From positions 1 through 26,026 of IMG/VR virus record IMGVR_UViG_3300025849_000189: a DNA stretch of 26,026 nt, one strand, 5' to 3'. Made by a program: the position numbers and the translations under genes. This DNA comes from a virus. Below are positions 19,699-26,026 of the stretch, piece after piece. How positions within the stretch are numbered: the first letter of the stretch is position 1; each line of letters begins with the position of its first letter. The notes under the pieces were generated by a model. The model ran no database searches. It was not told the origin of the DNA and saw only the letters and a program-made list of their open reading frames with translations.

Positions 19699-19997
19699 TA
19701 GCTCGCTCCAAAAGAACTTGACTTAGCAGGGACTTTAATTTCTAATCCCGCAACAAAATCATTGATTGGATCTCTAAGTTTGTCTCTATTATAATGAACA
19801 AACACCCACCAAAATCTTGGATTTCCATACATATCAAATGCAAGTAAGTCTGGACGACGGTGGTATCGATTTCCAATGCGTACTAGCGTTGCATTTTCTG
19901 ACAAACTAGCATTGGTTAGTTTTGGCTGATAGATATCTAAATACTTTAAATTTTGAGAAGTTATTGCATAGTTACTGGAGTTAGAATATTTTGCCAT
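19698..19997 (-). CDS. 53: Baseplate wedge gp53-like, short LysM-type protein
   Basis: T4 gp53 clamps neighbouring wedges in the inner baseplate and has a LysM-like fold. The 99-residue product here has the matching core: RRPDLLAFDMYGNPRFWWVF, then HYNRDKLRDP and FVAGLEIKVP, comparable with the RPEELANAIYGNPQLYWVL segment of T4 gp53. It is only half the length of T4 gp53 (196), lacking its C-terminal half. The start codon overlaps the stop of the upstream gene and its stop overlaps the next start, both as TAATG, so it is translated within the coupled operon. The identity is good at the level of the LysM-like wedge family; the exact T4 equivalence is an inference. Confidence 0.8.
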   Translation of the reverse strand: MAKYSNSSNYAITSQNLKYLDIYQPKLTNASLSENATLVRIGNRYHRRPDLLAFDMYGNPRFWWVFVHYNRDKLRDPINDFVAGLEIKVPAKSSSFGAS

Positions 19998-20611
19998 TAG
20001 ATAAACCCTTGTCCATATAACTTACCATTAATAAACTGGTGTTTACTAAATTCACGCTTTTGTTTAGCTGGATTTATACTAACAAGTAAATCAAGTGCAA
20101 TCGTTTGTACTGCTGGCAACGCTTGTGGTTTACCGTTTTCGTCCACCACTTCAACTAAGTCAGTATCACTTTGATAAGGAATACTTACATTGCCAACAAA
20201 AACTGGAACATTATTAAATTGATTTGATCCAAAACTAGAAAACCTCAATTTAGGCGGCGGTGTACCTGCTATTGGTGATGTTGTCGTATCTTGTATACCA
20301 TAAAACATTTTTGTCACAGAACGTAAGAAATGTATTACCCCTTGTGTATATAGATGTTCGTCTCGAGTAACATTACTAAATTGTGCTGTTATTTGTATAG
20401 TTGGACTTGGTGTTCCAGCATATGCATGTGTTGTATAATTAGTATGTGTTAAATTATACTGATTGTAATTGACAGATTGGTTGTACACAATATCTGGTTG
20501 TACAGGAAATACTAACCCGCCAGTATCTCGTAGCACTGCCGCTGGACCAGCATAATATATATCTGGCGCCATGCAACTGATTTTTGTTCTAGCTGAATTA
20601 CTTATTGCCAT
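19997..20611 (-). CDS. Baseplate tail-tube protein, gp48/gp54-like
   Basis: A 204-residue protein whose middle carries motifs I associate with the T4-like baseplate tail-tube proteins gp48/gp54 of marine myoviruses: LTHTNYTTHAYAGTPSPTIQ, QFSNVTRDEHLYTQGVIHFL, RSVTKMFYG, GTPPPKLRF and, near the end, INPAKQKREFSKHQFINGKL. Such proteins cap the central hub and start tube polymerisation. T4 gp48 (364) and gp54 (320) are longer, so which of the two this replaces cannot be told from sequence reading. The gene overlaps the end of the nucleotidyltransferase gene by 14 bases and is followed at once by gp53. Confidence 0.75.
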   Translation of the reverse strand: MAISNSARTKISCMAPDIYYAGPAAVLRDTGGLVFPVQPDIVYNQSVNYNQYNLTHTNYTTHAYAGTPSPTIQITAQFSNVTRDEHLYTQGVIHFLRSVTKMFYGIQDTTTSPIAGTPPPKLRFSSFGSNQFNNVPVFVGNVSIPYQSDTDLVEVVDENGKPQALPAVQTIALDLLVSINPAKQKREFSKHQFINGKLYGQGFI

Positions 20612-21188
20612 TTAATTTACCTTTTACAAAATTGTAAACTTTGGGATTAAACTTTCCAAAAAAGTCCTCGAACGCTTCACGCTTTTTCTTTTCTTCAATG
20701 CCATCCATACGCATTACATTTCTAAATGTAGTAGCACTACGACCATCGTCTTTAACAGGCACAGTATAAATGTATCCTGCTTCGTCACTTGAAGTTAATT
20801 GTTCGCCGTCTTTATACATTCTAAGATATCCGCCTGTCTTCAATCGTCCTGCATCTTTTTCACTGAATACTAGCAACAACGCTGTGTTGTTGGGATCCTT
20901 GCCAGTTGCACTTACATCAGGTTGATACGGGCTAGTGCGGATAATTTTATCTGCAGGTATACCAAACATAGTAGTCATAATACCAATTTTCTCTTCGTAA
21001 CTAAACGGATCTTTTTCTGGCTGTGCATTCTTAGCTATTGTAGTAGCGATAAATACATTTGAAGAACCAAACTTGCGAACTAAGTCCATATAAACTTTAT
21101 GATGGCCACTATGCATAGGTTGAAATCTTCCACCATAGAATACAGCAATGTCAGTTGCTTCAGCTTCAGTAAGTTGTGAGTATCTCAT
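20598..21188 (-). CDS. Nucleotidyltransferase-like protein (HxGH cytidylyltransferase fold)
   Basis: First gene of the structural operon, 196 residues. The N-terminal half shows the nucleotidyltransferase signature: FYGGRFQPMHSGHHKVY with H26-S-G-H29 as the HxGH nucleotide-binding motif. SATTFR at 151-156 resembles the second, C-terminal STxxR-type motif. This fold is used by NMN adenylyltransferase, glycerol-3-phosphate cytidylyltransferase and coenzyme A enzymes; the substrate here cannot be told. The first ten residues, MRYSQLTEAE, contain LTE followed by A, which fits the T4 prohead protease cleavage rule and resembles capsid-targeting peptides. AGGAGA six bases before the ATG and a TATAAATA box further upstream support this start and late expression. 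Such enzymes are seen in other marine T4-like phages, but no function is established. Confidence 0.88.
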   Translation of the reverse strand: MRYSQLTEAEATDIAVFYGGRFQPMHSGHHKVYMDLVRKFGSSNVFIATTIAKNAQPEKDPFSYEEKIGIMTTMFGIPADKIIRTSPYQPDVSATGKDPNNTALLLVFSEKDAGRLKTGGYLRMYKDGEQLTSSDEAGYIYTVPVKDDGRSATTFRNVMRMDGIEEKKKREAFEDFFGKFNPKVYNFVKGKLNGNK

Positions 21189-21193
21189 GTCGT

Positions 21194-21199
21194 TCTCCT
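21194..21199 (-). promoter_or_regulatory. Strong ribosome binding site of the first structural gene
   Basis: The minus strand reads AGGAGA, six bases before the ATG at 21188. It is the best Shine-Dalgarno sequence in the window and decides the start of the nucleotidyltransferase-like gene. Confidence 0.8.
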
Positions 21200-21206
21200 A
21201 TAATAC

Positions 21207-21214
21207 TATTTATA
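21207..21214 (-). promoter_or_regulatory. T4-type late promoter box heading the structural operon
   Basis: The minus strand reads TATAAATA, identical to the T4 late consensus, 18 bases upstream of the ATG at 21188. Between box and start lies AGGAGA, so the layout of promoter, leader and ribosome site is complete. No -35 element is needed for gp55-type promoters and none is seen. It would drive the whole leftward block of baseplate genes. Confidence 0.82.
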
Positions 21215-21246
21215 GCACGAATAAGTACTAGTATAATTAGAAGAAC

Positions 21247-21275
21247 TTGACAACACTAAAAATATGTGTTATATT
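21247..21275 (+). promoter_or_regulatory. Sigma70-type early/middle promoter before gp55
   Basis: The plus strand has a perfect TTGACA at 21247-21252 and TATATT at 21270-21275, 17 bases apart, with TGT directly before the -10 box (an extended -10). The predicted transcript would start near 21282, just before the ribosome site AAGGAAAG at 21287-21294 and the ATG at 21299. This points to transcription by unmodified host polymerase. Confidence 0.8.
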
Positions 21276-21298
21276 CACATTAATTTAAGGAAAGATCA

Positions 21299-22177
21299 AT
21301 GAGAAAACAAAATTATCTTAATAACAAGGATATGTTAAAAGAAATTCACAAGAGTAAACTAACATATTGTCATATGTTAGATGACGAATATGAAAGATTT
21401 GATATTATTGTAAATTCATACGAAGATATTTTTGATCCTGATGTAATTCAACAGGCAAGAGAAAATAGAGCAAGTGTGTTGAGTTCACAAGGATATGAAG
21501 AATCTTATAGAAAATGGCAAGCAAGTGGGAAACGAGTTAAAGATAAACCAAAGCAAGCTGACACAAGAGTTATTGCAGATGAGATTAATCCTGACGAACT
21601 AATATTTAGATTAATGACATTTGAACATGTACCGGGCGATGCTAAACGTAAAACTAATCCAAAAACAGAAGCAGACCGCCATGTTAAGGTTAACTTTCCA
21701 CCATTTAAACATTATGCTAAACGCAATGGCGAAATACAAGAGGTTGTACGTAGTCACTGGGAAGGCGGACTTGATAATGGAGCATTTAGCACAACACATG
21801 GTTATACAACAAATGAATTAGCAAAAATGTATATCAAACTGTGTGAGCGTTACAGTATGCGTAGCAATTGGCGTGGGTATACTTACGTAGATGAAATGCG
21901 TAGCCATGCACTTATGCAATTATCCCAGATAGGGTTAAAATTTAACGAAGACAAAAGTCAAAATCCTTTTGCATACTATACCGCAGTTGTTACTAATAGC
22001 TTTACAAGAGTACTTAACCTTGAAAAACGTAATCAAAACATACGTGATGATTTACTACAAGAAAATGGGTTCAATCCTAGTTTTAGCAGACAACTTGACC
22101 ACGAAGCCGCTGAAAAGGCCAAATGGGACGAAAAAAGCGAAAAAGAACGTAAAGAAGCTACTGGTACAAACTTCTAG
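21299..22177 (+). CDS. 55: Late-transcription sigma factor gp55
   Basis: T4 gp55 replaces sigma70 on the host RNA polymerase and recognises TATAAATA late promoters, working with gp33 and the sliding clamp gp45. The conserved core lies at about 170-250: SMRSNWRGYTYVDEM, then KFNEDKSQNPFAYYTAVVTN and LEKRNQNIRDDLL, matching the region-2-like part of the family. The product is 292 residues against 185 in T4; the added length is at the N-terminus (about 130 residues, charged, without recognisable domain). The C-terminus is a K/E-rich helix-like tail. AAGGAAAG precedes the ATG at good distance. The gene stands divergently next to a late promoter it should itself activate. Confidence 0.9.
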   Translation: MRKQNYLNNKDMLKEIHKSKLTYCHMLDDEYERFDIIVNSYEDIFDPDVIQQARENRASVLSSQGYEESYRKWQASGKRVKDKPKQADTRVIADEINPDELIFRLMTFEHVPGDAKRKTNPKTEADRHVKVNFPPFKHYAKRNGEIQEVVRSHWEGGLDNGAFSTTHGYTTNELAKMYIKLCERYSMRSNWRGYTYVDEMRSHALMQLSQIGLKFNEDKSQNPFAYYTAVVTNSFTRVLNLEKRNQNIRDDLLQENGFNPSFSRQLDHEAAEKAKWDEKSEKERKEATGTNF

Positions 22178-22206
22178 TTGACAATCTTCAATATAAAGTA
22201 TATCAT
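22178..22206 (+). promoter_or_regulatory. Sigma70-type promoter directly before gp47
   Basis: TTGACA at 22178-22183 and TATCAT at 22201-22206, 17 bases apart. The -35 box begins just after the gp55 stop codon. Counting seven bases from the end of the -10 box puts the transcript start at 22213, the A of the gp47 ATG, so the mRNA would have no leader. Confidence 0.65.
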
Positions 22207-22212
22207 CAACAC

Positions 22213-23220
22213 ATGACATTTTTTAATAGAGCGGCTTGCTTTGCTGATATTCACTTCGGCAATAAGAATAACAGCAAACAACACAACAAAGACTGCGACG
22301 AATTCGTAGATTGGTTTATTGCGAATAGCAATGACTGCGAAACATGCATTTTTTTAGGAGATTGGCACCACCATAGGGCTGGTGTTAACGTTAGTACACT
22401 TAATTATAGCGTAAACAATGTTCGAAAGTTAAGTGAAAACTTTGAAAAGGTGTATATGATTATGGGCAACCATGATTTATACTATCGTGAAAAGCGAGAA
22501 CTTAATAGTTTGCCATATGCAGACTTATTTCACAATGTTACACTAGTGGAAGATGTAATAACACAAGATGATGTTGCATTAGTACCTTGGCTAGTAGGAG
22601 ATGAGTGGAAACAAATACACAAAGTACCAGCTCGCTATATGTTTGGACACTTTGAACTACCACATTTTAAAATGAACGCAATGGTAGAAATGCCAGACCA
22701 TGGTGGTATAAATGTAGAGCATTTGTCAGGTCCTGAATACGTATTCAGTGGTCACTTCCATAAACGTCAGCATAAAGGTAATATCCATTACCTTGGATCT
22801 CCGTTTCCTCATAACTATGCAGATGCATGGGATGATGATAGAGGCATGATGAAGTTAACTTGGGGCGGCAAGCCAGAGTATTTTGAGTTTGATGGACCAA
22901 GATACCGCACAGTACCATTAAGTAGACTAATTGATGATGCTGATAGTATATTAAACAATAAGACTTATTGTAGAGCAGTACTAGATGTAAACATTACATA
23001 TGAAGAAGCAAACTTTATTAAAGAAACCTTTGCATCACAATATCAATTACGTGATATTACACTAATGCCCAGTAAAAAAGAAGAACACGCACAAGATTGG
23101 CGGCAAGTTGATGATTTAGAGGTTGAAAATGTAGACCAGATAGTGTATAATAGCTTAAATGCTGTTGACAGTGAAATGATTGATCGAAAGTTACTAGTGG
23201 ATATATATAACAACCTATGA
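22213..23220 (+). CDS. 47: Recombination endonuclease subunit gp47 (SbcD/Mre11-like)
   Basis: gp47 is the nuclease half of the gp46-gp47 complex, which resects DNA ends for recombination-dependent replication and host DNA breakdown. The 335-residue product has all metallophosphoesterase motifs: ADIHFG (D12, H14), FLGDWHHH (D50), MGNHD (N86, H87, D88), FGHFELPHF (H146) and SGHFHKR (H181, H183). T4 gp47 is 339 residues, so it is full length. The ATG must be at or very near this place because the first metal motif begins at residue 11. No ribosome site is seen, while a promoter ends six bases upstream. The stop overlaps the gp46 start (ATGA), fitting a two-subunit complex. Confidence 0.93.
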   Translation: MTFFNRAACFADIHFGNKNNSKQHNKDCDEFVDWFIANSNDCETCIFLGDWHHHRAGVNVSTLNYSVNNVRKLSENFEKVYMIMGNHDLYYREKRELNSLPYADLFHNVTLVEDVITQDDVALVPWLVGDEWKQIHKVPARYMFGHFELPHFKMNAMVEMPDHGGINVEHLSGPEYVFSGHFHKRQHKGNIHYLGSPFPHNYADAWDDDRGMMKLTWGGKPEYFEFDGPRYRTVPLSRLIDDADSILNNKTYCRAVLDVNITYEEANFIKETFASQYQLRDITLMPSKKEEHAQDWRQVDDLEVENVDQIVYNSLNAVDSEMIDRKLLVDIYNNL

Positions 23221-24992
23221 TTATTATCAAAGATATTACAATTAAGAATTTTATGAGTGTTGGTAACGTTACACAAGCTGTACGTTTTAATGACAACGGC
23301 CTTACTCTTGTATTGGGCAATAATGTTGACTTAGGCGGAGACGGCAGTCGTAATGGTACAGGTAAAACTACTATCATTAATGCACTTAGCTACGCTATGT
23401 ACGGTAATGCATTAACAAACATACGTAAAGATAATCTAATTAACAAAACTAACGGCAAGGGCATGTTAGTTACACTTGATTTTGAAAAAGATGGTATACA
23501 ATATAGAATTGAGCGTGGTCGTAAACCTAACATCTTTAAATTTTATGTTGACAACATAGATACAGACAGTGGTAACGAAGCACAGGGTGAAAATCGTCAA
23601 ACGCAATCTCAAGTAGATAAATTGTTTGAAATGAGTCACGATATGTTTAAACATATTGTCGCCTTAAATACATATACAGAACCCTTCCTTAGTATGCGAG
23701 CAAATGATCAACGAGCGATTATTGAACAGCTACTTGGCATCACTATGTTAAGTGAGAAAGCAGAAGGTCTTAAAGAGCAACAAAGGTTGAATAAAGATGC
23801 AATCAAAGAAGAAGAGTATAGAATTAAAGCAGTTGAAGATGCAAATCAAACAATTGCAAAGAGTATTAGTGATCTTGAACGTCGACAAACTCTCTGGCAA
23901 ACCAAAAAACAAGAAACCTTGCAAGAACTAGAAGTAGCTATTAACGTATTAGACAAAGTTGATATTGAAGACGAAATACAAAAACACAAACAACTATCCG
24001 ATTACTTGGAAAAGAAACGTCGAGTAGACGAAGCAAATCGCTGGATCTCCAGAATAGATGCTGATAACAAAAAACTAGATAAACTTATTATCAAACTAGA
24101 TAAAGAGATAGTACTGCTACATGATCATAAGTGTCATGCATGTGGACAAGATTTACATGATAACAGTCATGAAGAATTGCTACGTAATAAAGAAGACCAA
24201 CTAGCTGAAGCACGTATGCAAATTTTGTCTAACGGTACACAAGAACAAGAACACCAAGAAGTTGTTGTTGAAATTGGAGATCTAGGGCAACTGCCAAGTA
24301 CATTGTATAACACAGAGCAAGAAGCATACCAACATCAAAATCAAGTTGATAAGTTACTTACAGAATACTCAAACAAGCAAGCAGAAACAGATACATACCA
24401 AGAACAGATTAACAGTCTAAAGGAAACTGCACTACAAGAAGTTAGTTGGGATAAGATGAATGAACTCGTGCGTGTAAAGGAACACCAAGACTTCCTGTAC
24501 AAACTGTTAACTAATAAAGATAGCTTTATACGTAAACGTATTATTGAGCAAAACTTACAGTATCTAAATTCTAGACTTGCATACTATTTGACTAAGCTAG
24601 GGTTACCACACGAAGTACAATTCCAACCAGATCTGAATGTAGAAATTACAGAACTAGGTAGAGAACTAGACTTTGATAATCTAAGTAGAGGCGAACGTAA
24701 CAGACTTATACTTGGTCTTAGCTGGAGTTTTAGAGATGTATTTGAAACTATGAACACACCTCTTAACTTTATGGCTATTGACGAGCTTGTAGACAGTGGA
24801 ATGGATACTAACGGTGTTGATAGTGCACTCAGTGTACTTAAAAAGATAGAAAGAGAAAGAGGAAAGAACATTTTTCTCATATCTCACCGTGATGAATTAC
24901 AAGGTCGTGTTAATACTATCTTGCAAGTTATTAAAGAAAATGGATTTACGTCATTTAGTGTAGACACGGAGATTGTAGACATTGGTGGATGA
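23217..24992 (+). CDS. 46: Recombination endonuclease subunit gp46 (SbcC/Rad50-like ATPase)
   Basis: gp46 is the ATPase partner of gp47. In the 591 residues: N-terminal Walker A SRNGTGKTT (44-52), a Q-loop region around residue 145 (HIVALNTYTEPFLSM), coiled-coil arms (about 165-295 and 315-440), the zinc hook C306-H-A-C309 between them, ABC signature LSRGE (489-493), Walker B FMAIDE (D522, E523) and the H-loop histidine H557 in LISHRDE. All elements for ATP binding and dimerisation through zinc are present. T4 gp46 is 560 residues. The usual glycine at the start of the Walker A motif is a serine. The gene overlaps gp47 by four bases and the next small gene overlaps its stop. Confidence 0.94.
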   Translation: MIIIKDITIKNFMSVGNVTQAVRFNDNGLTLVLGNNVDLGGDGSRNGTGKTTIINALSYAMYGNALTNIRKDNLINKTNGKGMLVTLDFEKDGIQYRIERGRKPNIFKFYVDNIDTDSGNEAQGENRQTQSQVDKLFEMSHDMFKHIVALNTYTEPFLSMRANDQRAIIEQLLGITMLSEKAEGLKEQQRLNKDAIKEEEYRIKAVEDANQTIAKSISDLERRQTLWQTKKQETLQELEVAINVLDKVDIEDEIQKHKQLSDYLEKKRRVDEANRWISRIDADNKKLDKLIIKLDKEIVLLHDHKCHACGQDLHDNSHEELLRNKEDQLAEARMQILSNGTQEQEHQEVVVEIGDLGQLPSTLYNTEQEAYQHQNQVDKLLTEYSNKQAETDTYQEQINSLKETALQEVSWDKMNELVRVKEHQDFLYKLLTNKDSFIRKRIIEQNLQYLNSRLAYYLTKLGLPHEVQFQPDLNVEITELGRELDFDNLSRGERNRLILGLSWSFRDVFETMNTPLNFMAIDELVDSGMDTNGVDSALSVLKKIERERGKNIFLISHRDELQGRVNTILQVIKENGFTSFSVDTEIVDIGG

Positions 24993-25155
24993 TATTGATG
25001 ATGATTTACTACAAAAACTAGGTGGAATGATATTTGAGTCTCCAGACAAAGGTAAAACTGTACGTAGTAGACCAAGTCCAGAGCATCCAATTTTTTTACT
25101 TTCTAACGGTATACTACCATATGATATTTGGTACAAAATATATGGAAACGGATAA
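24985..25155 (+). CDS. Small protein with LPxDIW motif (first of a tandem pair)
   Basis: A 56-residue frame beginning with GTG at 24985 (TTG at 24982 is also possible; the first in-frame ATG is at 25027 and would give 42 residues). I prefer GTG because it overlaps the gp46 stop, as expected for coupled genes. The N-terminus is acidic (VDDIDDDLLQKLG), the middle basic, and the protein ends with ILPYDIWYKIYGNG. The stop overlaps the next start as TAATG. The ending is nearly the same as in the following gene, which argues that both are real. Function unknown. Confidence 0.65.
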   Translation: MDDIDDDLLQKLGGMIFESPDKGKTVRSRPSPEHPIFLLSNGILPYDIWYKIYGNG

Positions 25156-25397
25156 TGAACGATACAATTACAATTACAACAACAGATACTACTAGCATAG
25201 TTGATAGCGATTTAGACTGGAGCACACTAAATGTATCATCTATAAGTACACCAACGTACTCAGGTTCAACTACTACAATTTCGTTAGACGATTTAGTTAT
25301 TACTGATGAAAAACGCACATCAGTTCGTGATAGTGGTGAATTACCGATTGACATATGGGCAAAGATGTATAATAATGGAGTTATAGATGACGAATGA
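25155..25397 (+). CDS. Small acidic protein with LPxDIW motif (second of a tandem pair)
   Basis: An 80-residue product starting at the ATG that overlaps the previous stop (TAATG); an upstream in-frame ATG at 25128 would lie inside the neighbour and is less likely. The N-terminal 45 residues are rich in T, S, D and I and probably disordered. The C-terminus reads LPIDIWAKMYNNGVIDDE, sharing LPxDIWxKxYxNG with the preceding protein. Net charge is clearly negative. It overlaps the phosphomannomutase gene by 11 bases. No function is known to me; a short conserved end on a disordered body suggests a peptide that docks on a partner. Confidence 0.8.
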   Translation: MNDTITITTTDTTSIVDSDLDWSTLNVSSISTPTYSGSTTTISLDDLVITDEKRTSVRDSGELPIDIWAKMYNNGVIDDE

Positions 25398-26026
25398 TTT
25401 TATATTTGATCTCGATGGCACATTAACTAATGCTAGAGAGTACATTGACCCACAGTTTGAAGAATTTATGCATGAGTTTACTGAAAAGTACTCATGTAGT
25501 ATCTGTACGGGAAGTGACTATATAAAAGTTGAAAAGCAACTAGGTAAAGAACTAACTGATAAATTTTCTACACTATTTTTAAGTAGTGGTAACCATATTA
25601 TACAAGACAACAATGAAGTTTACAAAAGTGAATGGAAGTTGTCACATGACGAACACTGGTTTTTTATGGAAAAAATACAGTTATCCAAATACTTTAACAA
25701 AGTTGCTAACCAAAACGACAGTATTGAACATCGTATTGGTTGTGCTAACTTTAGTGTTATTGGAATAGATGCTAGTACACAAGATCGTCACGAATACAGT
25801 ATGTGGGATTCACAACATCATGAAAGAAAACACATAGCAAAACACTTTAACGAATTATTTGGATACCGATCATCTGCAGTGATTGGTGGGAAAGTAAGTA
25901 TAGACATTATACAAAAAGGCAAAGATAAGGCACAAATACTAGAATACTATGAGGCATCAGACAACATACACTTTTTTGGCGATAAAACTAAACCTGGCGG
26001 CAACGATTACACACTAGCAATGGCAG
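25387..26026 (+). CDS. Eukaryote-type phosphomannomutase-like HAD phosphatase (partial, 3' end beyond window)
   Basis: The frame opens at ATG 25387 and runs 213 codons to the edge. HAD motif I is FDLDGTLT (nucleophile and acid/base aspartates D8 and D10). Later come CTGSDYIKVEKQLGKEL, NFSVIG, GGKVSIDI and, near the edge, HFFGDKTKPGGNDYT. The last motif and its neighbours follow human-type phosphomannomutase (PMM2: FFGDKTxPGGND, GGSDFxKVxEQLG, GGQISFDV), which turns mannose-6-phosphate into mannose-1-phosphate for GDP-mannose. It belongs to this HAD-IIB family rather than to the bacterial ManB family. The complete enzyme should be about 240-250 residues, so only about 30 are missing. It overlaps the preceding small gene by 11 bases. 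Confidence 0.88.
   Translation, partial: MTNDFIFDLDGTLTNAREYIDPQFEEFMHEFTEKYSCSICTGSDYIKVEKQLGKELTDKFSTLFLSSGNHIIQDNNEVYKSEWKLSHDEHWFFMEKIQLSKYFNKVANQNDSIEHRIGCANFSVIGIDASTQDRHEYSMWDSQHHERKHIAKHFNELFGYRSSAVIGGKVSIDIIQKGKDKAQILEYYEASDNIHFFGDKTKPGGNDYTLAMA

Noticed and set aside
20761-20780. TATAAATG-like sequences on the plus strand, for example near 20765, as late promoters
   Set aside because: They do not match TATAAATA exactly, face the wrong way and lie inside a gene with no plus-strand gene behind them.
23057-23377. 106-codon minus-strand frame across the gp47/gp46 junction
   Set aside because: It is antisense to well-conserved motifs of both genes and has no ribosome site or domain.
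25128-25157. Earlier ATG at 25128 for the second DIW-motif protein
   Set aside because: It lies within the preceding gene. The ATG at 25155 forms the TAATG overlap used repeatedly in this genome.

Overview
This window looks like part of the genome of a T4-like myovirus (Caudoviricetes), probably of the marine kind related to cyanophages and pelagiphages. The evidence is a syntenic block of T4-type baseplate genes (gp48/54-like, gp53-like, gp5-like, gp25, gp6) facing a block of T4-type transcription and recombination genes (gp55, gp47, gp46). The DNA is AT-rich and genes overlap by 1-14 bases or are only a few bases apart. I see no photosynthesis genes and nothing that fixes the host; Pelagibacterales and cyanobacteria are both possible.

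Minus strand, 21188 down to 1 (read right to left): a late structural operon. In transcription order it holds a nucleotidyltransferase-like protein, a gp48/gp54-like baseplate tail-tube protein, a short LysM-like gp53, a 921-residue hub-like protein with a C-terminal M15-type peptidase signature, a gp5-like spike without its lysozyme domain, a 295-residue protein with a lysozyme-like look, gp25, an enlarged gp6, and a giant open reading frame. The giant frame starts at 10645 and is still open at the left edge: 3548 codons without a stop, so it fills 40% of the window. A perfect T4 late promoter box (TATAAATA) stands in front of the first gene and a second one in front of gp25.

Plus strand, 21299 to the right edge: regulatory and DNA-metabolism genes. 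The late sigma factor gp55 comes first, behind a good sigma70-type promoter. It is followed by the SbcD/Mre11-like gp47 behind its own promoter, the SbcC/Rad50-like gp46, two small related proteins sharing an LPxDIWxKxYxNG motif, and a eukaryote-type phosphomannomutase (HAD family) cut by the right edge.

How the parts fit: the 110-base divergent region at 21189-21298 appears to be a switch. The host RNA polymerase would make gp55 to the right, and gp55 would then direct polymerase to the TATAAATA boxes driving the structural operon to the left. The most unusual points are the giant baseplate-linked protein with its internal repeat array, the apparent move of the cell-wall hydrolase from gp5 to its neighbour, the possible capsid-targeting peptide on the nucleotidyltransferase, two promoters placed so close to start codons that the mRNAs may be leaderless, the tandem DIW-motif proteins, and the phosphomannomutase.
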